Assembly: GCA_015501075.1 (NCBI GenBank)
Contig: JADNYJ010000178.1
Coordinates: 1 to 64,000, forward strand
Source of the DNA: Gymnopilus junonius
Taxonomy: Eukaryota > Basidiomycota > Agaricomycetes > Agaricales > Galerinaceae
Length of the DNA stretch: 64,000 nucleotides
Reading direction: 5' to 3'
In this document: positions 24,204-35,032 of the stretch, one piece after another
Numbering within the stretch: the first letter of the stretch is position 1
How the letters are laid out: each line of letters starts with the position of its first letter
The notes under the pieces: model-generated
The model's input: the letters and a program-made list of their open reading frames with translations, nothing else
Databases searched by the model: none
Told to the model about the DNA's origin: nothing
Translations under genes and position numbers: made by a program

Positions 24204-25491
24204 ATGATCATACCAGCGCAACTGCCGAATCCCTATACCCCGATGGCCTTCTTCCCCCTGAGCTCGCGTTCCAGATCACTGTCACAAAGTATTTTCTCAT
24301 CGGGTCATTATCGGTATGACATGCTATGCATTGCTAGCAACCAGAGGACTAACCAACTTCATCTGTAACAAGGTCACAATATGGGATATACTATCAAACT
24401 TACATGAAGACTGGAAGATGCTGAAAACGGGAGGGATGGGCGTTTCGATAGTTTTTTATTTCATATCTAGGTGAGGAATTACCCCGATACTTTGCGAGCG
24501 GCCTGGCTTACAGTCTCCTAGGATGTCAACCCTGGCCTACCTTTTGGGTCTAACCATCATCGAAAGTCAGTCAGCTTCGTATCTTTCCAGCGGCGCCTTT
24601 GTTACTGACGCGTATGGCCTTCAAAGCCGCTCCCATCGGAAACTGCAGCAGCGTACAAACAATTCAAACCATGCTCTCAATATCCATTTCAACAACTTCG
24701 TTTCTCTTTTTTCTTCGAATTCGGGCGATGTACATCGACAACAATCTGGTCAGCGCGTTCTTTTCTTCTCGTGGCTGGCGGTGGTCGGAGGGTTGGTGAC
24801 GCCGGCGCAAGGCATTTCGGGTTCCAATATTGGGACGACAAGCTATTGCATCAATACGCGTCTTGAGCCCTATGTCGCTGCGTCTTCCATTATCTTAACT
24901 GTCAATGACACCCTCGTCTTCTGTGCGACAACATGGCGGTTGATGGATAATTCTTACATTAATCCAACTATGAAGAATGGTCCAGGTATAGCCATTTTTG
25001 GTCGGCACCTTCCCGCATTTTCCAGATCCCTTTTGAAGGACGGACAGGTATATTACTTGTAAGTCGAAAATATTTCTTTCATTCACCATCCAGTTTGTCT
25101 GATGTGATATTTGTTCAGGACTACATTAGGACTCAACATTGTCACCGTCTCCTTATTTTTCAACGACTCTATTCCTATCGTTTATCGCTCATTCATTGCC
25201 ATTCCTAACGTGGCCATCATTAACATTATGACTTGCTACATCTATCGAAAAATCAGGCTGGGGCTCTACACAGAATATCCGGCCAACACGCTCAATATCG
25301 TATCCGACGCCGTTCCGCCTGAAGTGGCATGGTCAGTTGGTACTGATCGACGCTTTGAACCTGCTTCCACCACGGACCTCAGTGGGCCAAGTTTGGCATC
25401 GTTGGAGTATATATGTACCACTGGCCAAGTAGCAGAGCGCTTTAGACCGGTAATTGGCCATCCCGCCAGGTTGCCAAGCAGAGAAACATGA
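24204..25491 (+). CDS. Multi-pass membrane protein, tandem copy 2, frameshift in exon 1
   Basis: Paralogue of the gene at 22346, with the same start block (LPNPYTPMAFFP) and the same exon plan. Clear shared segments include SGSNIGTTSYCINTRLEPYV, NDTLVFCATTWRLM and SIPIVYRSF. The frame breaks in a run of five C at 24254-24258, where copy 1 implies six: upstream reads MAFFPLSS, while the continuation PELAFQITVTKYFLIGSLS needs one more base. All later splice sites look usable. It is either a recent pseudogene or a consensus error. No function can be assigned beyond multi-helix membrane protein. Confidence 0.6.
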
Positions 25492-26618
25492 ATTCCGAGC
25501 TTCCCTGCTCGTTACCACTCCATACAGCGAGCCATTACAAAGTTCAACCGGTGTTGGTCACGAAGGTGCCTCTGCAGGATTTTCAAGTTCTATCATCATC
25601 CCGAGCGACACTCTCAAGCAAAGGATCGATTGTTTTACATGAGCCAGAAGAGTCTACTATATTTATCCGCATGTTTCATAGCATAAGATGGAAAGCAGTA
25701 CTGTAGGCTAGGTTGGATTATGGGAAAGACGCAATTACGGGGAATTGAACCCCCGAGCTGCTGCGCACTTAAGAATGAGAGGCCCAAGGCGGTAGACATT
25801 TATTAATATGTCCATAATGTAGAATAAATTCTGAATAATGCACCATAAATTTCATCACAGTAAAGAAGAGAGAAGGAGAAGTCTTCAAACCTTACGTTGA
25901 TCATGAAGCCTTGAGTTGAAGTTGATCTAATCGTATCATTGATATATTGTGCAAAAAAGGGACATTTTATCAACATTTTATGCACATGTTTCGACGAACT
26001 TTTACACATGTTTTCTAGCCTATCCAGTAATTACAAAAAGGAATGAAACTCATGTAAGAAATGCAACTTGAATTTGTGCAAAAGATATTTACTAGTGAAT
26101 TTAATGCGTCTTATACTGGCATGAAGCTCGAGAAACTTGTGCAAATATATTTCGAACATGTGTCAAAATTAGAAACATGTGTATCTTGAGTGAAAATCGT
26201 TGAAATCTGGTGAAAATGGCTCGAAGTTGTGTGTAGAAGCCAAAACTTGATCTATTGCACAGTATATGTGCCACACGTTGATTTAGTTATGTAATCAATA
26301 ATCAGCCGGGCTAACCAGGGATGAGCCCCGTCTGGTCTACCGACGACGGCAAGGACGTCGCGAAGGCGCGTGGATAGCGAGCAAGGTGAGCTGTTTTCGG
26401 CGTCGGATCCGTTGTCAATGTTACTTCGGCTCACTCGGAGCCATAGACTCAACTACAGCCATCAACCTCTGTATTGGCTATCGACTTCTTTCCTTCAAGT
26501 TTCCTTGCTGTAAAGCGTTTGGTATGCTTTTATTTCCCTTTCCTTGTTCACAGTGCTAATTTTTTAAAAGGAACTCGAAACAGGTCAGAGCTTTTCCTTT
26601 CTCTAATAGCAATCTAGG
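25492..26618. other. Intergenic region, AT-rich
   Basis: From 25800 to 26260 the DNA is AT-rich without usable frames. Around 25739-25793 the minus strand has a B-box-like GGTTCAATTCC but no tRNA fold. No gene is seen. Confidence 0.35.
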
Positions 26619-28169
26619 ATGTATAAATCCGAGTTGAGTGGCAGAGTCTCAGTCTCAGACGAGGATGTTATCGTGAGTAAGCCTGCCGTTCACGCCATAC
26701 CCAGTGAGGAATTAGAAACTGCGCTTACACACTTCAATCTCGACGAGCCCGCAGATGGCCCTCAACCACCAGCAACGTCACCGTCTGCGATTCTATCACA
26801 GGAGAATATCCCAATGATGAATCTCCCACCCGAACTCTTGGCTCACATTTTCGACCTTGCTTGCCATGACCCCACTTCCAAGTTTTACATTGAGAAGAAC
26901 CGGAAACAGACGATAACACCTTTCATTCTTGGTGGCGTCTGCTCTCAATGGAGGGCCGTCGTCTGGTCAACACCCACAACCTGGAGCCGCATCTCACTCT
27001 ACCTCGTAACGTCGAAATACGAAACTCAGCTAGAGCTTCTAAAGGGCTGGTTAGCTCGCACTGGGAAGAAACCTCTCACAATCGACTTCTTATTCCAAGA
27101 AGAAAATGACTGGTGCGAGCGTATTCCCACTGAAATTATTGAACTGCTCCGGACGTCTGCTCCGCGCTGGCGCGAAATCAATTGGGTCCTTCCCGAGGCT
27201 TGGTACCCACTTCTGGCCGGAATTAAGTTTAATCTCCCTCTCCTTACCACGCTCTCGACGCAATCACTTTGGCACGATTGCAGTCTCTCACCTTCAAAGC
27301 GCAAGCGGCTCGATTTGTTCGCAGATACTCCAGCTCTAAGGGACCTCCACCTGAACGGATACTACCTCTCGGATGTAGATATCCCATGGAAACAGCTCGT
27401 GCGATTGAAATTACAACACGTATATATCGACGAATGCTTTTTCGCTCTCTCGGAGACTCAGCTTCTGGAGTCTTGCAAAATGTACACTATTCTGTACAAC
27501 GACGTCAACAGGACCATAGAGGCCAAGTCTATTGGCCTACCATTCCTCACTTACCTCCATTTCTATCACTCGAATTGGGAAGATGCAAAAATATTACTGT
27601 CCAGCATGACTGCTCCTTCTCTCCGTACATTGGAATTCACAGATCCATTAGGAGACGAGGTTCCACTGCTGCCGTCTCTGCTCTCCAACATAGGTTGCAA
27701 CCTCACGCGACTCAAAGTTGTCGACTGGTCGTTCACCAGACACCCAGACTTGGTTGAATTTATTCGCGGCATCTTTTCTCTTACTGAAATTAAAATCAGA
27801 CTGAGGCAGCCCAGCTCTGTCATGTCTGACTTCTTCATCCAATTACTTTGGACGCGTGCTCCCACTTTCGATGTAGAGAATGAGGAGGAAACGTACTTTC
27901 TTCCGTACTTGAAGCATTTTACCTTCTCTGGATGTGTGGGCCTGCGAAACGGGTTTGAAAACGAGTTGCTTCATTTATTACAATGCAGGAGACCTTCGAC
28001 GGATAAAGTTGAGTCGAAAGTTGTTCCCTTGCTTTCTTTCACTCTGGATGTGTTTGAGGGCGGCGGAACCCCCCTGGTGCCTGGAGATGAACTGAAGGGA
28101 CAATTGCAAGTACTCGTTACAGATGGCTTGGAATTAAGCATAGCCTTTGAAGGGACATCTTGGCTGTAA
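26619..28169 (+). CDS. F-box protein with leucine-rich body, single exon
   Basis: An intronless 516-residue protein starting at ATG 26619. The F-box lies at about residues 66-120: MMNLPPELLAHIFDLACHDP, then LGGVCSQWRAVVWSTPTTWSR. The rest shows irregular leucine-rich repeats (LPLLTTLSTQ, TPALRDLHLNGYYL, APSLRTLEFTDPLG, LTRLKVVDWSF), the usual substrate-binding part of fungal FBXL-like proteins. The N-terminal ~65 residues are polar and probably disordered. Its predicted role is SCF ubiquitin-ligase substrate adaptor; the target is unknown. It is not close to the 51.9-56.8 kb F-box group. Confidence 0.85.
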   Translation: MYKSELSGRVSVSDEDVIVSKPAVHAIPSEELETALTHFNLDEPADGPQPPATSPSAILSQENIPMMNLPPELLAHIFDLACHDPTSKFYIEKNRKQTITPFILGGVCSQWRAVVWSTPTTWSRISLYLVTSKYETQLELLKGWLARTGKKPLTIDFLFQEENDWCERIPTEIIELLRTSAPRWREINWVLPEAWYPLLAGIKFNLPLLTTLSTQSLWHDCSLSPSKRKRLDLFADTPALRDLHLNGYYLSDVDIPWKQLVRLKLQHVYIDECFFALSETQLLESCKMYTILYNDVNRTIEAKSIGLPFLTYLHFYHSNWEDAKILLSSMTAPSLRTLEFTDPLGDEVPLLPSLLSNIGCNLTRLKVVDWSFTRHPDLVEFIRGIFSLTEIKIRLRQPSSVMSDFFIQLLWTRAPTFDVENEEETYFLPYLKHFTFSGCVGLRNGFENELLHLLQCRRPSTDKVESKVVPLLSFTLDVFEGGGTPLVPGDELKGQLQVLVTDGLELSIAFEGTSWL

Positions 28170-28616
28170 ATTGGAGATATCTATCACTCGGAACGATTTC
28201 CTCGCAAGTGGGGAAGTCGATATGTAATACGCTACCAAATAGCCAAGTAAATCATACCACAACAGTCATACGTATGTTTGATTTCTTTATCAGCGAGGGA
28301 GACTTCCTCTGCTGTTGATATTATGCACTATCAACTTCGAAGTTTAGTCCCCTTTGCAAATGTTCTTGGTCGATGACCGATTATTGTCCACATATGGATC
28401 GGAGAGAGTTAACCAACATACACGATACAATGACCAGTTACAATTAAGTACCAGATAGGCAATATACGTTATACATCCATATACATCCATACATGCTACA
28501 GGATATGAAAGAACGTCTTTAAAAAGGTAGAATATGGGTATCTGCATCTATCCAGTAGCTGCGAGCGCAAAAATCCAATCATTCCATTGGACATCTGCGA
28601 GATGTGAACGCCTCCT
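28170..28616. other. Intergenic region
   Basis: Convergent 3' ends of the F-box gene and the minus-strand membrane-protein gene meet here. No further gene is seen. Confidence 0.35.
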
Positions 28617-29503
28617 TCATTTCTTACCAAATGCGAACCTCTTTTTCTTTTTCTCTGTACTGTCGCTACTACCCGCACTTGTAGAGGAAGTATGGCGCTC
28701 CATTGACGGAGGTACTCCTGAAACATTGTGTGAGGCGGCGCCGTTTTTACGGAAGGAAGCCGCCCCGATGGCCTTTACAATCCCTCTGGAGGGTATGTCA
28801 GTATGACTTGGAGGAAAAAAAACGAAGTTGCATGCCTCTGAGTTGCGTCGACGTAGTGTTCCCTGTCAAAACGTTTTGAGGTCTTGATGGATACGCCAGA
28901 TGACGAGATATCGAGTCCTTTTGTTTTAAGTCTATCGAGGTGGAAATTGCATCAGAACAAGAAGTAGCGAAAATATAAGTGCCACGCACGAAGCTTTGGT
29001 AGATGCCAACCCATCATTGACCGACCTCACAACATAAAGGACAGCGTAGACGATGCCTCCAATCACCGTGATTGTCTGTATTACTTCATGAGTCGTATGC
29101 TGGCGATATCATCTATAGAGTCCAGTACATACCGCGAACAGGGAAACGAAATCAAGCCTAATGATCTCAGGTCGGTTAGTGTCTTTCAGACCAGGAAAGA
29201 GCCAGACGGGTACTGTCAAAAAACGCACCAAGTAGCCATAGTACGTCAATGGGGGTGTATTATGGAATAGGGATAATTTTATGGTTGAAACGAATGTCCG
29301 GAGGTATAAATCAGTTAAGGTCCTGTCTTGGCCGAGAAACGATTGAGCTGAATGGTATGAGGATGGTGGTGTGAGTGAAAAAAGAGAGTAAGATAGGATA
29401 CTCAAACTACCGCACTTAGCGTCGTGGGAACGTTCAATGGGGCTATGTATGTCGCGGGGTAGTAAGTGCGTGCGCTTGGCGTGCGCGTGACTGCCGGGGC
29501 CAG
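28617..29503 (-). CDS. Unrecognised protein with hydrophobic segments, 5' end unresolved
   Basis: Exons 29503-29416, 29347-29133, 29075-28990, 28931-28836 and 28785-28617 join in one frame of 218 codons to a stop at 28617-28619. Hydrophobic stretches are YYGYLVRFLTVPVWLFPGL and FVSLFATITVIGGIVYAVLY, so it is probably a membrane protein. A polar, Lys/Ser-rich tail follows, ending KKKKRFAFGKK. The last intron (28835-28786) uses a GC donor (GAG|GCATGC). The first exon is missing: the frame needs an acceptor at 29504 and a phase-0 donor upstream. One candidate is ATG at 29673 followed at once by an intron. I do not recognise the family. Confidence 0.55.
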
Positions 29504-31088
29504 CTAATTTACGATTTACGCTCTTGCTCAGAGCTTCGAGCATGTAGTCAGTCAACTGAGATGAAAATGCAACGAGGTGAGCTCCCTGAAAAGTTCCAGT
29601 CCATGAATTCCTGTGGATGACGATTCAGGAACGATTGATTTTAAATTAAATTCATTAACGGAAGTTGACCATGATTGATCAGCGTCTTCAGCCTCAAGTT
29701 CGATCAGCTCAACAGCGCATGAGCAAACAGATATCAAAGGTACCACAGTCGTCCGCGGGAACAAATACAAGCCAACTCCAGACGGTGAACACGATTTTGA
29801 CCTATATATGCAAAGTACCGAGATGAAACTTTGTGAACACCCACATGATCTTTACTCTCTCTAAAATCAAAGATTTAGGCGACCTTACCTTGGTAGCCGC
29901 GAGCGTCGATTACAATCATTTTTTAGGTCAGGAAAACGGTGATGTCAACTGATCACAATCTGTGACTTACAAACGGTGGTATGCAACATCAATCGGAAAC
30001 GAGTAAAGAAGAAATTCCTACACATCTTGCAATCAATGACCTCTCTGTAGATACACTGAAAATACATTTCTTTAACTCCTGAACCTTGTCGTAGATTTTG
30101 GTATGCAATGTTTTCAGCCTCGAAAAGTTGAAATATATTATTTTCGATATTAGCCTTACACTCCAAAAGTATTAGGATTTTTCGCAAGGTAACTTGAAAG
30201 GGCAACTTGATAGGGTCATATTATGCTACTGCACCCTAAAGCAAGACAATGGTATGGTGACTTATTCTGAGTGGCTGTTTGGCTGGTTCTGGGACTGCCT
30301 TCAGACTCGGCGGATAGTCAAAATGTCCAACTTTGCATTTTTGTCAATGATTCTCATGGTCACTAACTACTTCTCTGTTAAGTATTTTGCATTTGGAGGG
30401 TCTTCTAAAAAACAAATGCATTATCGAAATGTCTGAGTTATGTGGGCTTAAGTTTGTTGCAGGACGGTACCCCCACCAAGATTGGAGTATTGATGAGAAG
30501 GTTGAAGAATTCAAATTTCTTTTGCTGTATACTGGCCTCTTCGCATATTTGATGATGCCAGTATCGAGGTTCAGAATTCTCAATGAGTTAAGACTTCTGG
30601 ATGCTTGTAAATTCGAATTATTATTTCTGATTACAGGACCTTCAAAGAGTTGTAATAGTTTCACAGCTCATTTCTTTGATTATTCCGGCCACTATAGCAA
30701 GCCCCTCACCTCAGTCAATCAACTACAGTTATTTTGAGTATAATTGCATGGAATGTTACGGATTTTTTTTTGATGAAGATGTAGAAAGAATTCACCGAAT
30801 TTAACTTCCTCGAGGTTTCTCCGTCGATAGATAATTCAGAAGGGAAAGATTTTTAGGCCTTAAAGATACTTAGATATTTTACAAGTCCATGTACTATAAA
30901 AACCATACAATATTACATACTACTTACCCTCGTACGTTTGACATCAAAGATTTTCAATGTAAACGGCAAGTAGATCCAAAAATAGCCAACTCGTGTAGTT
31001 CGCGCCATTTTTCACGAGACGCGTCGTGTCACGAAGTGTCACACCTCTTTGTTTCTTCTCTCATCAATCCCGACCATTTGCCACCGAA
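29504..31088. other. Long AT-rich stretch without a supported gene
   Basis: It should contain the first exon of the minus-strand membrane-protein gene, with a TATATA-like site near 29800-29807. From 29940 to 30900 the DNA is AT-rich. The plus frame 30387-30737 (116 codons) has no domain or splice context and I do not call it. Confidence 0.3.
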
Positions 31089-32496
31089 ATGGGCCGTTCA
31101 ACCGCAAGAGCAGGTCCCTCTCAGTCACAAAGACCTAGTCAAAGTCAGAAAACGCGCACTGGGCGGCGGCAACCTCATGTAGAAGAAGTTCCAGAAGAAG
31201 AGGACGAAGAGGAAGAGGAAGAGGCTGGAGAGGGAGAGGAAATGGATGTTGATGGCGAGGCTGACTCTGTGCGTCGTTTGGATATGGAACTGGGCATAAA
31301 ATTAAGGAGTCGTTTGAAAGGAAATATCGCGTAAAGTTAATGCCCTTGTCCGTCTTGCTTTATTCACAGAGCACAGGCGAGCGGTTTTACGCCGCGACGA
31401 GATCAATAAGAAAGGTGCGTTGTGTAATTCTCTTCATAACTACAAAAATGATTAACATTATGCTAGTCCTTGGGTCGAACTCGCGTGTTTTCAATCAGGT
31501 GTTTGCCGAGGCTCAGCAGAAGTTGAAGAGCACGTTTGGAATGGAGCTCGCTGAACTACCCACACGTGCCGGTTTAGATCAAGACGGTGCTGAAGAAGGT
31601 CCTAACGAAGCACAGCTCGCGACCGGTGTTAAGAAGAAGGGTGCGTCTCCTTTTCTCCTGAAAACGGAGGGAGTTGACTGTTAATTAGCCAATGCGCTTG
31701 GTTCGAAGACGTACATTCTTCGTTCGACCCTTGATCCTGTTCTCGTTGAGCACGCCGCTCAAACTGAAGAAGATATATTAGAGGAAGAGGCTGGCGACCA
31801 AGCTACCCTGTTCCCAGCTCTCAACCTCTCCGATGAGGAGGATGACTCTGACGAGGATGCCGAACGCATTCCGAAGTATTATGGCAGCGTCATTGCATGG
31901 TCCAAATCCGATCAGCTAGGATCTATGGGGATTCTTTATGTGATTCTTGCCCTCGTCCTCGTCAACGGCCGGGTTATTGCTGATGGTATGCAACGGATCA
32001 AATTTTCAATATTTGATTGTTCTCTTAATAGTTTATAGGTGACCTACGTCGCTCTTTGAAAACACTTCACCTCCCAAGCAATCCGGCCGTCCATCCTGTT
32101 CGACATTCCTCTTCTTCCACACTGCGAGCTCTCAGCCTTGACACCTTTCTTTCGAATCTTCTCAAGCAAGGCTATTTGGATCGCCAACAGGTGGGCGGTG
32201 ATACCGGCAAGAAAGGCAAGAAGTCCGGAGGAGGTGCAAAGCGTTTACGAACTCAGGCAGAAGACCAAGAAGCTGGAAAGATATTTGAGTGGCGCTGGGG
32301 ATCCCGAGCGTTCTCTGAAGTCGGAGAACAAAACATCGCAAACTTCGTCGCTGAATTTATGGTTGTAACTGATGGCGAAGGTGAGGAGGACGGAGCAGCG
32401 GCTACTAGATCGAGGGCTAGGCAACAAGAATTGATGAAGAAGATGTATACTGGCATCGAGAAGGCTGCAGGAGGTGGCTTGACGGACCTTAAATAA
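31089..32496 (+). CDS. NSE3: Nse3 / MAGE-domain subunit of the SMC5/6 complex
   Basis: Non-SMC element that, with Nse1 and Nse4, bridges the Smc5/6 heads in DNA repair. Exons of about 31089-31272, 31337-31414, 31467-31640, 31689-31985 and 32039-32496 give about 396 residues. The N terminus is basic, then strongly acidic (EEVPEEEDEEEEEEAGEGEE). The MAGE homology domain follows: NALVRLALFTEHRR, LRRDEINKKVLGSNSRVFN, FGMELAEL, KTYILRSTL, LGSMGILYVILALVLVNGR, LLKQGYLDRQ and EWRWGSRAFSE, in the family order. The exact donor of exon 1 (31272 or 31275) is undecided and changes one residue. Confidence 0.88.
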
Positions 32497-32884
32497 ATCC
32501 GTCAATGACTCACTACGTTGGCAAGGTGCAAGCGAGGGTTAGTTTATTTATTACCTTACATGATAATGGTCTGAGGACGATATCTATTTCTTATACTTTT
32601 TCACCATTTCATATTTTTAACGTTTATGGCAGTTTCCCGAGCTTGCGATTTGGTGAGTAACTTGCGTTGGGAGGTGTCGGGAGTCACGACTCTATAAATG
32701 ACCATCTTTCCCAAAACAGGGTTGATATATGTTTGGCTGTATCTTTGATAACTAACAGTGCTACCCCTGAGTGACCACGCGGTGCTAAGCAACGGTCTCA
32801 CCTCAATCTGGACGCGTCAATAACTCTTTCCACAACCCTCACGTTATTTTAAAGCTTGACGCGCTGAAGCTTTGAACTAAAGTA

Positions 32885-34869
32885 ATGGCGCAGGATTTCG
32901 AGGTGACACAACTTGCGCACGAATTTGGCACCCACACGCATCATAATCTCTTTCCACCATCTCAGGAAGATGAACATGGAAGAGTAAGATTGAGTTCAGA
33001 AATTCTTCAGTTTCTTCAAGATATAGAGGAAGAGGTATGTCTCGTCGCGTCATTTGACTGCAGTACTGAAATGCAAGGCTTAGCCCACAGACCTCATCTT
33101 ACGGCCGGTTCTCCAACCCACCTCCCGTCGATGATTCTCTACCTTTTACACGTTATTTTATATCGTGAGTCACATCAATTTACCTGAAAAATTGGTCATT
33201 AAACGACTTTTGTACGCAGGTCTTCTCATAATACATACCTGCTCTCGAGGCAAATAATCGGACGGCCTCGCCAGCTTCATATACCCATGTCCTCGGCCGC
33301 GACGCACGTTTGTGTTGGTATGAGTACGATTTAAATATACATTAATACTCTAACGCGTTTCTTTTCTCACCGACAGAAATTGGACGTCTGGCCCTTCCTC
33401 CAAAGGCTTGATCGTTACTCATGGATATACCTTTAGCAAGAGCACTTCATTCTCATCAGTTTGCGAGGCCATTGGCGAAGCTGTGACCCCTGACGGCTGG
33501 CCGGTTTTCATAAGCCTTGAATGTCATGTCGACGTAGAAGGTCAGAAGGAGTTGGTGCACCAGATGGTGGACACTTGGGGGGACAAGTTAGTTAAAGGAC
33601 GATTGGAGGATATTGATGATTATAATGTTACCCCAGCCGATTTGAGAGGGACGAATTGTGTTGATGGTATGTCTTGTCCATTTTCAGTACCAAAACGGTG
33701 TATTGATCGGTGGCAGGTTGAATATTATGAACCGACGGCTTCAGGGGACTGGAGAAAATGATCAGCCTCAGCCTCAAACTGTTTCTGTAGACGATGACGA
33801 AGGAGAAGAATTTGATGAGGAGTCCCATCTTAGAGGGAGAAGATATATCAGACGCTGCCAGTGGATCATGACATTCTCTTTGGCCTTCATCGTCACAAGA
33901 AACCACCAAAGCCCCGTATTTCCGAAGAGCTTGCCGAATTGGGATACTATGCACGCAGTCTCAAACCTCCGAAGGACTGGCTTGTGGAAAGTAGGCGATC
34001 TTTTCCAAGACCCTCTTAATTCTACTGACAACTTTGAAGAAATAACTACCCCAGCCCATATTATGTTCAACGTTTCGGAGTCGAAATGTCTTTCTTTGAT
34101 CCCTACCTCGGTCTCATCTTTGATTGAAAACAGTCTAATGCACTGCGACGCATCTTCCCCAAAGGCACGCGTATTGGTTCCAGCAATTTTGACCCTCTCA
34201 CGTTCTGGAGAAACGGCAGTCAGGTTGCTAGTTTGAACTGGCAGGTCTATGACAAAGGAATGCAAGTCAATGAAGCTATGTTTGTCGGGACTCCAGGGTG
34301 GGTGGAGAAGCCGCTCTCCATGAGGAACGCTTTGGATGGTGAAGCTCACTCATCCGGTGGTCGGAGAAATTGATTGTAGAGATCGTTGGTATCAGTTCAT
34401 GTGAGTTCTTCTTCCTTCCTTTATTCTCCACGAATCCAATCTTTTGCAGTGCCGGTACCAAAGGATCATCTAGATAAGCCTTTCTCAACCTATCTGCATG
34501 CGGAATTACTACATTCAGGTGGTGACTTTGAATGGAGATCCAAGACGATCAAGGTGCAGCCAGGGTCAGAAGGCTATGCAGATGTTTCCTGGCAAAGTCA
34601 ATTCGAATGGGAATACGATGTCGACGACATGACTTTCTTGAGGTAAGCTTCAGCGCCTCGGGCTAATCTATCCGCTTAAACAATGTGTCTTAATTTAGGT
34701 TAACTGTCTTCCACGACCACTTTGGCAAGGATGAGCAGATGGTGTCTTCTGCGCTCGTCTTACGCATGTGGTTGTGGACCAGTGGGTCCTAGTAAGAATG
34801 TTGGATATGAAGGGAAAGAACTCCGATGCAACTCTTTTGGCAAAATTTTCAAACTCTCAAGTCCAATGA
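32885..34869 (+). pseudogene. Phosphoinositide phospholipase C with many frameshifts
   Basis: In order, the plus strand shows PI-PLC pieces: FGTHTHHNLFPPS, SSHNTYLLSRQ (catalytic His), [20 protein letters not shown] (second catalytic His), [77 protein letters not shown] and a C2 domain from ISSLPVPKDHLDKPF to RMLDMKGKN. These are the X, Y and C2 parts of a family that cleaves PIP2. At least six single-base shifts are needed to join them, although several introns keep GT..AG ends. No PH or EF-hand part precedes it. I call it a pseudogene; assembly errors are the alternative. Confidence 0.75.
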
Positions 34870-35032
34870 TTTCGACTCCCTTAGTGAGCAATCATCTCCT
34901 TACTTCCGGAAATGACGTGTTCAAAGATATAGATTGTTAGTTTTTCAGTATATTATACAATGACTCCGGATTGAATTCATCCGTTATTATTATATCTTGC
35001 CTCGAAGTGGTTAAAGCCCTTTGAACTCCTTA

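Noticed and set aside
25739..25793. Minus-strand tRNA gene suggested by GGTTCAATTCC
   Set aside because: The expected 7-base acceptor partner is absent upstream, no D arm or anticodon stem pairs, and the A box is poor.
30387..30737. 116-codon plus-strand ORF in the AT-rich region
   Set aside because: No domain, no splice neighbours and no start context; kept only as a note.
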